Source: Candidatus Woesearchaeota archaeon (GTDB lineage: Archaea > Nanobdellota > Nanobdellia > Woesearchaeales > UBA11576). Taken from it: 5,934 bases of DNA. The translations under genes were made by a program, and so were the position numbers. The notes beneath the pieces were generated by a model. It ran no database searches. It was not told the origin of the DNA and saw only the letters and a list, made by a program, of their open reading frames with translations. The stretch covers positions 1 to 5,934 of the forward strand of contig JAHWIS010000031.1 in assembly GCA_019322385.1 (NCBI GenBank), in the 5' to 3' direction. Shown in pieces: positions 1-4,722 of the stretch (position 1 is its first letter; every line of letters begins with the position of its first letter).

Positions 1-779
1 ATGACCTTGACATCCTCCATGTCATCAAAGGATATCTCACCGCCGACGAGAAGCAATGTAGTGTTGGGCTTGTCATGATGTATCCTCCTGAATGCCTTGT
101 ACAATGTCGCAAGGTCTTTTTCCCTGCCGAACCTCCCAAGATAGCCTATCACGACATTATTAGGGTTAAGGTCGAGCCGTTCCTTTGCAAGCCTCTTTGA
201 CTCAGCAGGCCTGAACCTGTGGGTGTCTATGCCAAGATAGACTATCTCTTTCTTTGGCGTTATGCCCTGGTCCTCGATCAAAGGCACCATCCCATCGAAA
301 GGAACCATTATCACGTTGCATTTGTTGTAGAGAAAAGGGACAATTTTCCTTATGGTGAACTCGACAAGCTTCTTGCCTCGCTTTAATGATTTTGAGAACA
401 GGAACCACTCTACGCTGTGCACAAAAGATATCAAAGGACGGTTGAGCTTCTTTGCATAATGCATTGCCAGTGCACCTATGAAGCCGATGCTGTGGGTCCA
501 GACAATATCTGCCTTCTTGACAAGCCTCTTCATCTGCTTGCGCTTGAACTTCGCAGGGTTGATGTCGCCGATCTTTCTCTTGTATACGGGAAATCTTACT
601 ACGACAATATCCTCGATCCCTTGCAGCTTGCCCTTAAACCTCGGCGCTGCTACTATGATATCGAAATGCTTTTTTAGATATGGTATCACTTCGTACAGGA
701 ACCTTGCAATGCCATCCCATCTAGGAAGGAAAGAATCAGTCGCTATGAGCAATGTCCTCTTTTTCGGCTTTTCTTCCAT
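1..779 (-). CDS. GT4-family glycosyltransferase (GT-B fold), C-terminus cut by window edge
   Basis: Probably transfers a sugar from a nucleotide-sugar donor to a lipid or glycan acceptor at the cytoplasmic face of the membrane. About 259 residues are visible. The N-terminal GT-B half opens with strand TLLIATDSFLPRWDGIARFL (residues 9-28), typical of GT4 enzymes, where the small-residue loop faces the acceptor. The linker motif VYLGIDTHRFRP lies near residue 180, and GYLGRFGREKDL near residue 212 begins the donor-binding half. The family's E-x7-E donor motif would lie beyond base 1, so it cannot be checked. Family members are usually about 350-400 residues, so roughly a third is missing. The ATG (779-777) shares one base with the stop of the upstream PIG-L gene (TGATG), pointing to translational coupling. 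Donor and acceptor are unknown; the deacetylase partner suggests GlcNAc, by inference only. Confidence 0.92.
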   Translation of the reverse strand, partial: MEEKPKKRTLLIATDSFLPRWDGIARFLYEVIPYLKKHFDIIVAAPRFKGKLQGIEDIVVVRFPVYKRKIGDINPAKFKRKQMKRLVKKADIVWTHSIGFIGALAMHYAKKLNRPLISFVHSVEWFLFSKSLKRGKKLVEFTIRKIVPFLYNKCNVIMVPFDGMVPLIEDQGITPKKEIVYLGIDTHRFRPAESKRLAKERLDLNPNNVVIGYLGRFGREKDLATLYKAFRRIHHDKPNTTLLLVGGEISFDDMEDVKV

Positions 780-1447
780 CACTTCACCTTTGTAAATACC
801 TCTGCAAACCTGCACTTATGCTCCAGCCCGTTCTTGAAAGCCCTCCACAGCAAAGCAGGGTAGAGCTGGAAGATGTACATGTGCTGGCTCTTGAACTTTT
901 TTAGTGCATTCCACTTGAACTTGAATGTCCCTGAGATGTCCATGAAGAGCTTGGGATTGTTGCTTAGTCTCACGTCCTTTGCCCAGATATTGAAGACATA
1001 GATGTCTCCCTTGAATTTGATCCTCTTTGTCGTCTTATCAACAGCATCCCAGACAGCCCTATGGTCAGCATATATCAGGTCATCAGGGGAGTGCGTGAAT
1101 ATCTTCGAGGGCCTGTATTTCTGGATGACCTTCTCCAGCAGAGCAAGGTTCTTCCTCTCCTTGAACTCATCCTTGAGCTCGAAATCAGTCAATCCGAGAA
1201 AGACAGTCTCATGGGTGCCTACAACCTCTCCAGCAGCCCTTGATTCCCTGACACGCATCTCAATGGTGTACTTCTTCTTGAGCCACCAATGGCTCTTCTC
1301 GCCATATGATACAATGACAGCAATGACACGCTTGCCTTCCTGAGAGTATTTCGCAATAGTCCCTCCTGCGCCAAGTATCTCATCATCAGGATGCGCGCAT
1401 ATGATGAGGATGGTCTCTTTCGGCCTCTTGGGTTTCTTCTTAGACAT
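779..1447 (-). CDS. PIG-L/LmbE-family metal-dependent de-N-acetylase
   Basis: A 222-residue protein of the PIG-L/LmbE family, zinc enzymes that remove acetyl groups from GlcNAc on lipids, inositol or malate. The diagnostic AHPDDE motif is at residues 18-23 (H19 and D22 are predicted metal ligands, D21 the general base). The second motif, ending in DH at 128-129 within THSPDDLIYADHRAV, supplies the third ligand. RVRESRAAGEVVG (65-77) and the late basic segment ending in KSQ (about 175-188) also fit the family. I chose ATG 1447, not an in-frame upstream start at 1495, because MSKKKPKRP leads straight into the first strand and a TATA box at 1470-1477 lies about 27 bases upstream, giving a leaderless mRNA. 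No Shine-Dalgarno is visible. It overlaps the downstream glycosyltransferase by one base, so the two probably act on one product. The exact substrate is unknown. Confidence 0.92.
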   Translation of the reverse strand: MSKKKPKRPKETILIICAHPDDEILGAGGTIAKYSQEGKRVIAVIVSYGEKSHWWLKKKYTIEMRVRESRAAGEVVGTHETVFLGLTDFELKDEFKERKNLALLEKVIQKYRPSKIFTHSPDDLIYADHRAVWDAVDKTTKRIKFKGDIYVFNIWAKDVRLSNNPKLFMDISGTFKFKWNALKKFKSQHMYIFQLYPALLWRAFKNGLEHKCRFAEVFTKVK

Positions 1448-1467
1448 AGGGGAAATGCAGTTTCTGG

Positions 1468-1483
1468 TGTTTATAAAGTTTAT
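1468..1483 (-). promoter_or_regulatory. Archaeal core promoter (TATA box) of the PIG-L/GT4 operon
   Basis: On the minus strand TTTATAAA (1470-1477) is centred about 27 bases before the PIG-L ATG, the spacing expected when transcription begins at the start codon. The full 16-base block (plus-strand reading tgtttataaagtttat) recurs exactly in front of the tRNA-Gly gene at 2817-2832, in the same orientation relative to its gene. Confidence 0.75.
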
Positions 1484-1497
1484 TGCCAATACCAATA

Positions 1498-1505
1498 TTT
1501 ATAAG
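1498..1505 (+). promoter_or_regulatory. Archaeal TATA box of the membrane-protein gene
   Basis: TTTATAAG at 1498-1505 faces the plus-strand gene and predicts a transcription start near 1525-1528. That leaves a leader of about 20 bases holding the Shine-Dalgarno GGGGTG. It is only about 20 bases from the oppositely oriented TATA box of the PIG-L gene, so the two promoters are close enough to interfere with each other or share a regulator. Confidence 0.6.
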
Positions 1506-1533
1506 TGAATTAAGGTTACATACCCTTTGAAAA

Positions 1534-1539
1534 GGGGTG
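1534..1539 (+). promoter_or_regulatory. Shine-Dalgarno that decides the membrane-protein start
   Basis: GGGGTG ends five bases before GTG 1545. This supports GTG 1545 over the in-frame TTG at 1527, which has no ribosome site and would sit right at the predicted transcript end. Confidence 0.55.
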
Positions 1540-1544
1540 TCAAG

Positions 1545-2348
1545 GTGGCTCTTGAAAACGCGACAATGCTTGCCAATGAGTCTGTCAACCAGACAGTGCC
1601 ATCTTTAGTCACTAATTCTGTTGATTATGTGCAGCATACACTGTTTCCCAGGGTTGTTGACCTGATTGTCTCTCCTGCAGAGAACCCTGAGATGATATGG
1701 ACATTGGCTCCGATGATCATCGCTCTTGTATTGATGCAGATGTATTTCGGCAGGAACAAGGATGAGGCATTGGGATGGAACACAGCATTCGGCAACTCTA
1801 TCGCTCTGATATTCATCTCTGTATCGCTTCTGCGGGGCGCGTTCATCATGTCAGGCAGGGCAAGCATGCAGGAGTTCCTGTGGTTCGATGTATCTATAAC
1901 AAACCTGAAGATATTGATCATCGCAGTATTGTTCATCTACGGGATATTATTGTCACTCTTGAGCTTCTTCCATTGGGTGCCTGAGAAGATAGCGTTCTTT
2001 GTCATGAACGGACTGTCCATAAACGTGACAGCATATGTCGCTATCGTGCTTGTGAATTCAGAGAACATCCCGTTGGACTGGCACACTATAGCAGCAGGTT
2101 TCGTTATATTCATAGCAGTCTATCTCGCTTCAATAGTCATAAAATCATTCATACCAATGTCAAAACAGTCCAGAATAAAGATACTTGACAGGAAGAAGTT
2201 CCTCCTAAAGGAAAAGATCCATTTCTTTGAGAAAAAACACAAGACAGAACAGAACGACGCAAAACGACAACGATTCCATGAGAAGATACTAAAATACAAA
2301 GACAAGGAAAAAGACATAAGTGGTGCGATAAAGGAGTTAGGTGGGTAG
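1545..2348 (+). CDS. Five-helix membrane protein with basic charged C-terminal tail, function unknown
   Basis: I do not recognise the family. From the GTG start it is 267 residues. An N-terminal segment of about 48 residues contains NAT and NQT sequons and probably lies outside the membrane. Five hydrophobic segments follow, at about 50-68, 84-101, 119-144, 149-170 and 179-203. The last 60 residues are highly charged and rich in Lys and Glu (KKFLLKEKIHFFEKKHK and onward), probably a cytoplasmic helix or coiled coil. Odd helix count with a basic C-terminus predicts outside N-terminus and inside C-terminus by the positive-inside rule. No catalytic motif, signal peptidase site or transporter signature is evident. 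It is the only convincing plus-strand gene here, transcribed alone and divergently from the PIG-L operon. TTG 1527 (273 residues) and ATG 1566 are alternative starts. Confidence 0.85.
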   Translation: MALENATMLANESVNQTVPSLVTNSVDYVQHTLFPRVVDLIVSPAENPEMIWTLAPMIIALVLMQMYFGRNKDEALGWNTAFGNSIALIFISVSLLRGAFIMSGRASMQEFLWFDVSITNLKILIIAVLFIYGILLSLLSFFHWVPEKIAFFVMNGLSINVTAYVAIVLVNSENIPLDWHTIAAGFVIFIAVYLASIVIKSFIPMSKQSRIKILDRKKFLLKEKIHFFEKKHKTEQNDAKRQRFHEKILKYKDKEKDISGAIKELGG

Positions 2349-2372
2349 GAGTTCTAATTGAAGATATGCTAA

Positions 2373-2394
2373 CTCTTTATTTTTTAAGTTTCTC
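2373..2394 (+). terminator. Possible T-rich terminator of the membrane-protein gene
   Basis: A pyrimidine-rich run with T3 and T6 tracts (2376-2385) starts 25 bases after the plus-strand stop. Archaeal polymerase commonly stops at such T-rich stretches without a hairpin. It overlaps the 3' end of the convergent small gene, so its bases are also constrained by coding. Confidence 0.3.
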
Positions 2395-2556
2395 TACAAT
2401 CACTACTGATTTTACTTTTGCACCGTAAAATAAAAAAAAGGTTTCAACATTAGGAATTATTGAAACAACTTCTCCTTTTAGAGAATTAAGGAAAGTTTCT
2501 AACATATCAGATTCTTTAGGTAATTTAAGGTTTAATTTATGCACTTTGTATTCCAT
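2377..2556 (-). CDS. Small conserved-looking protein, 59 residues, function unknown
   Basis: A short gene supported by a near-perfect ribosome site, GAGGTGAT, just before ATG 2556. A TTG at 2559 directly precedes the ATG and is a worse start because it crowds the ribosome site. The protein begins MEYKVHKLNLKL, has a helix around LETFLNSLKGEVVSIIPN and ends with a strand, KVKSVVIVEKLKK. This implies a small beta-alpha-beta-beta fold, soluble and without a signal peptide or metal motif. The layout (strand, helix, EVVSIIPN, closing strand ending in EKL) loosely recalls DUF4177-like small proteins, but I cannot confirm a family. Its codons are much more AT-rich than those of the flanking genes, which could mean recent acquisition. 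No TATA box is evident; it starts 58 bases after the tRNA-Gly 3' end and may be read from the tRNA promoter. Confidence 0.7.
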   Translation of the reverse strand: MEYKVHKLNLKLPKESDMLETFLNSLKGEVVSIIPNVETFFLFYGAKVKSVVIVEKLKK

Positions 2557-2559
2557 CAA

Positions 2560-2567
2560 ATCACCTC
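2560..2567 (-). promoter_or_regulatory. Strong Shine-Dalgarno of the 59-residue gene
   Basis: The minus-strand sequence GAGGTGAT matches the archaeal 16S anti-Shine-Dalgarno over eight bases, with its GGTG core about five bases before ATG 2556. It is the best ribosome site in the window and the main reason for calling this short gene real. Confidence 0.75.
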
Positions 2568-2628
2568 TTTATTTTCTTTTTCATCCTAATTCATGCATTG
2601 AAACATAATATGGATGCGCCGGCCGGGA

Positions 2629-2672
2629 CTTTCTCACTGGCGTTCGAGGCATTGTCGCCTCAGGCGCCAATA
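2629..2672 (-). other. tRNA intron 3, T loop near 59/60 (about 44 nt, relaxed bulge-helix-bulge)
   Basis: The T loop TTCAAA is separated from TCCCGG by about 44 bases that fold into a long hairpin: TTGGCG/CGCCAG (6 bp, one wobble), a small internal loop, then GAGGC/GCCTC with a six-base loop. Exon TTCA can pair with intron TGAG to form the central helix, but the bulges are then four and five bases, not three. The exact cut is ambiguous by up to two bases: 59/60 gives loop TTCAAAT, and 57/58 or 58/59 gives TTCAAGT. Both are normal T loops. Confidence 0.75.
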
Positions 2673-2693
2673 TTTGAACCCGGATAGACGGCT

Positions 2694-2736
2694 GTCTTCA
2701 CGCGAGTGAAGACCCAGCGAATCTCCGATTCGCGCG
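2694..2736 (-). other. tRNA intron 2, canonical 37/38 site (43 nt, strict bulge-helix-bulge)
   Basis: Exon CTTC (2742-2739) pairs with intron GAAG (2699-2696). The flanking bulges are CAC on the 5' side (2738-2736, cut after A37) and ACA on the 3' side (2695-2693, cut before A38). The intron helix is GCGCGA/TCGCGT (6 bp, one wobble) and the outer helix is the anticodon stem itself. Splicing restores the seven-base loop CTTCCAA and its stem. This is the usual archaeal intron position, which makes the site confident. Confidence 0.88.
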
Positions 2737-2753
2737 TGGAAGGCCGCAATCAT

Positions 2754-2774
2754 TTATGGCACACTTGCGTGTGT
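2754..2774 (-). other. tRNA intron 1, D loop (21 nt, strict bulge-helix-bulge)
   Basis: Exon ATGG (2780-2777) pairs with intron CCAT (2759-2756), making the central 4-bp helix. A CTA bulge (2776-2774) lies on the 5' side and an AAA bulge (2755-2753) on the 3' side. The intron core is a 5-bp stem CACAC/GTGTG closed by a GCAA tetraloop of the GNRA type. Cutting each bulge after its second base, the rule for archaeal tRNA endonuclease, joins AATGGCT to ATGATT, giving a normal D loop with the junction just before A21. Confidence 0.85.
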
Positions 2775-2816
2775 AGCCATTAGATCACCGGCGCGCAGAA
2801 ATAAAGGGAAAAGGCT

Positions 2817-2832
2817 TGTTTATAAAGTTTAT
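2817..2832 (-). promoter_or_regulatory. Core promoter (TATA box) of the tRNA-Gly gene
   Basis: TTTATAAA (2819-2826) is centred 29 bases before the mature tRNA 5' end at 2794, so transcription should begin about three bases ahead of it. The TFB-recognition side of the promoter overlaps the stop codon (2829-2831) of the upstream DHH gene. The 16-base block is identical to the PIG-L operon promoter. Confidence 0.75.
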
Positions 2833-3881
2833 GTGCTTTTTATCGCTTCCTTGAGCTGCTTCACGAACTGCTTGAAATCCTCAACCTTGACGCAGGCTCC
2901 GCAGGCATACTCATGGCCTCCGCCATAGCCATTCACGCCTAAAAGAGCCTTTGCTATGGCATCAGGGAGGTTCAATCCAGGGCTTGTCCTCAATGAGCAT
3001 TTCATCTCGCCTGACTTCTCACGAGCAACAATGATCACCTTGTCAGGATAGCGGTAAAGAAGCTCATTCGACAACTCACCGCTGAAGCTCATCTTTTCTT
3101 CTGTATAGGTCACAAGAAGCAGCTTGCTCTTCGACACCTTCTTGACAGCGAACTTGAGGAGCTTCTGGTATAGTTCATCTATGTTCTCAAAGCGTTTCAG
3201 AATATACCTTGCCCTTGGTGTCTCTCCATTCAGGAGCTCATAAGGGGATGAGACACGGGTGAGTATCTTGACGCACCTCATGACATCCTGGGTCCTTCCT
3301 TTCAAAATAAAGTTCATTATCCTGATGAGCTTGGACAGAGGAGAGTCGAACAATGCACTTTCAGGACGATTTATCGAAACAGGCAGAAGTTCAGGATATT
3401 TCTTAGAGAACTCTGTCGTGACAGAAGTCAGCTGCCAATCGCCGACAATGCCGACAGCAGCTATCCAGATATCATCTGGCCTGTCGTGCTTCACGACCTG
3501 ATAGCAGAGATGAGAGACACAGGTGTTGTCATCTGATTTCTCTACACGCGGATTGAAGTATTTAACGCCAGGCAACTTCAAGGGAGTGTGGTGGTCTATC
3601 CAGACAATGGGGATGCCCCTGAACTCATCCACAAACTCATCATCGACCATCGCAAGGTCCAGTATGAATATCTTGTCAGGCTCATACTCCTGCACAATCT
3701 TGAAGAACCTGCTGTCCACTTTCGGATGGGACTTGACGCAGACACCCTTGCCCTCACTCTTGTACCTGTATAACAACAGGAATGACGAAAGGCCATCGCT
3801 GTCATCATGGAAGAAATATAGCGGTCTCTTGCAGTTATCGAGTTCTTCAAGAATTGTAGAATATTGTTTTTTTGTGAGCAT
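2829..3881 (-). CDS. DHH/DHHA1-family phosphoesterase (RecJ/NrnA-like)
   Basis: A 350-residue, probably Mn-dependent phosphoesterase of the DHH superfamily, which includes RecJ and archaeal GAN nucleases, the nanoRNases NrnA and c-di-AMP hydrolases. The motifs run in the usual order: HDDSDGL (25-31), ILDLAM with D75, IDHH (95-98) and GIVGDW with D148. The C-terminal DHHA1 substrate domain has SLRTS (296-300) and GYGGGHEYACGA (318-329). All predicted metal ligands are intact. The size fits the compact core without the extra OB or CBS domains of larger members, so a nuclease acting on short or single-stranded nucleic acid is likely, but DNA versus RNA versus cyclic dinucleotide cannot be decided. 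ATG 3881 has no clear ribosome site; T-rich sequence about 27 bases upstream may act as its TATA box on a leaderless message. It stands alone, downstream of a terminator-like hairpin. Confidence 0.9.
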   Translation of the reverse strand: MLTKKQYSTILEELDNCKRPLYFFHDDSDGLSSFLLLYRYKSEGKGVCVKSHPKVDSRFFKIVQEYEPDKIFILDLAMVDDEFVDEFRGIPIVWIDHHTPLKLPGVKYFNPRVEKSDDNTCVSHLCYQVVKHDRPDDIWIAAVGIVGDWQLTSVTTEFSKKYPELLPVSINRPESALFDSPLSKLIRIMNFILKGRTQDVMRCVKILTRVSSPYELLNGETPRARYILKRFENIDELYQKLLKFAVKKVSKSKLLLVTYTEEKMSFSGELSNELLYRYPDKVIIVAREKSGEMKCSLRTSPGLNLPDAIAKALLGVNGYGGGHEYACGACVKVEDFKQFVKQLKEAIKST

Positions 3882-4095
3882 TTTGAAAACCTAGATAAAA
3901 AAAAATAAAAAAAAGTTGTGTTAACCACAAACACAACCTCATCAATAGCCAACTATTACAGAAAAAGAATCAGTATTTAAAGCTTTTCATTACCCTTTAG
4001 ACCGTCTGAAAAGCCTGAATTCTGCATTTTAAAGCCCAAAAAACAGGGTATTTTAAAGCATTTACTTTCGTCCAGTAATTGCGATTTTAGCCCTA
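3882..4095. other. Intergenic spacer between DHH gene and thiI
   Basis: Apart from the terminator hairpin, the spacer contains three close copies of an AT-rich motif, TATTTAAAGC (3974-3983), ATTTTAAAGC (4026-4035) and ATTTTAAAGC (4050-4059 region). I see no gene with a ribosome site and no C/D-box pair or tRNA fold on either strand. Confidence 0.5.
3897..3937 (-). terminator. Hairpin plus T-tract terminator of the MFS-thiI operon
   Basis: An 8-bp perfect inverted repeat, GTTGTGTT (3915-3922) and AACACAAC (3930-3937), with a seven-base loop, is followed on the minus strand by T8, A and T9 (3914-3897). This is the form of an intrinsic terminator for transcripts coming from thiI, about 160 bases upstream. 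The same T/A-rich tract lies about 20-30 bases before the DHH start and may double as that gene's promoter. Confidence 0.6.
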
Positions 4096-4722
4096 TCAGA
4101 ACTTGATTATCTCTGCTGTATTGACTGCCTCTGACACAGTGCCATCGACATCAAGCTTCTGCTCTTCCTGCATAACATTTGACAAGGCTGCCTTTGTCGC
4201 AGGCTTCTTTGGGACGATTGTGCAGGATGGCGGGGAGTCAAGACCTATGTCATAGGTGCCTATCTTCTTGGCAAGATCAACAGTCTCCTGCTTATCATTG
4301 CAGAGCAAGGGCCGCAGGATCGGGAGAGAGGTTGCGTCTGAAAGAACTACCATGTTATCAAGTGTCTGCGAAGCGACCTGGCCAAGGTTCTCACCAGTGA
4401 CAATGCAGCAGCAACCCTCTTTCTTTGCGATAGCCTCTGCAACGCGGTACATGAACCGCTTGCACAGCACGCAGATCAATGACTGCCTTGAATGCTTGAC
4501 AAGCTTCTGCTGCACAAGAGAGCCGTGCTTCACAATATATAATTTTTTCAGTCCAATCTTCTTGCAGAGCTTCTCGACAATGACTGTTGATGCCTGCTCT
4601 GCCAAAGGGGCATTGGAGCAATGGATACCTATGAGCTCAATGCCTTTCTGGCTCATCATCCATGCAGCAACAGGAGAATCTATGCCTGACGAGATCAATA
4701 CGACTGCTTTCCTTGCCTTCAT
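4096..4722 (-). CDS. thiI: Short ThiI-like tRNA 4-thiouridine synthase, PP-loop domain only
   Basis: Predicted to adenylate U8 of tRNA and insert sulfur, making 4-thiouridine. It is 208 residues and corresponds to the catalytic AANH/PP-loop domain. The ATP loop reads SSGIDS (11-16); the family form is SGGxDS, so the first glycine is a serine. Later family blocks are TGENLGQVASQTLDN (109-123) and LPILRPL (133-139). C167, in the segment before PKKPATKAAL, aligns with the catalytic cysteine of bacterial ThiI (E. coli C344 region). A CVLC motif (84-87) matches the CxxC that archaeal ThiI uses with a further cysteine for an iron-sulfur cluster, as described for Methanococcus; there is no rhodanese domain. 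The NFLD and THUMP domains that bind tRNA in full-length ThiI (about 380 residues or more) are missing. The ATG overlaps the MFS stop (ATGA), and a GGAAGGAAG ribosome site lies in the MFS 3' end. Confidence 0.88.
   Translation of the reverse strand: MKARKAVVLISSGIDSPVAAWMMSQKGIELIGIHCSNAPLAEQASTVIVEKLCKKIGLKKLYIVKHGSLVQQKLVKHSRQSLICVLCKRFMYRVAEAIAKKEGCCCIVTGENLGQVASQTLDNMVVLSDATSLPILRPLLCNDKQETVDLAKKIGTYDIGLDSPPSCTIVPKKPATKAALSNVMQEEQKLDVDGTVSEAVNTAEIIKF

Larger units (their letters stand above)
2615..2794 (-). tRNA. trnG: tRNA-Gly(UCC) interrupted by three introns
   Basis: Decodes GGA. Minus-strand bases 2794-2788 (GCGCCGG) pair perfectly with 2622-2616 (CCGGCGC), forming a 7-bp acceptor stem, followed by discriminator A at 2615; CCA is not encoded. 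The D arm begins T8 G9 ATCT AATGG (2787-2777). The anticodon stem is GCGGC (2747-2743) with GCCGT (2692-2688), including one G-U pair. The anticodon loop starts CTTCCA (2742-2737), so the anticodon is TCC (2740-2738). The variable loop is four bases (CTAT), as usual for tRNA-Gly, and the T stem is CCGGG (2683-2679) with CCCGG (2627-2623), closing a TTCAAAT loop. Removing 2754-2774, 2694-2736 and about 2629-2672 leaves exactly 72 nt, a standard length for this variable loop. The only stem defect is a T13-T22 mismatch in the D stem. Identity is also supported by the archaeal tRNA-Gly pattern GGCCTTCCA. Confidence 0.93.

Noticed and set aside
417..795. Plus-strand open frames of 86 and 105 codons
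   Set aside because: They lie opposite the well-supported glycosyltransferase, have no ribosome site and show no protein-like motifs.
1448..1495. N-terminal extension of PIG-L by 16 residues to the start at 1495
   Set aside because: The extension would cover the TATA box, has no ribosome site and adds residues unlike the family start.
2631..2774. Cluster of strong hairpins first considered as a CRISPR-like repeat, riboswitch or transposon end
   Set aside because: No repeat unit recurs with regular spacing, and every hairpin is accounted for by the intron structures of the tRNA-Gly gene.
3596..3952. 118-codon minus-strand frame overlapping the DHH gene start
   Set aside because: It runs in another frame of the DHH gene; the DHH frame carries all catalytic motifs, and the start region of this frame overlaps the terminator T-tract.
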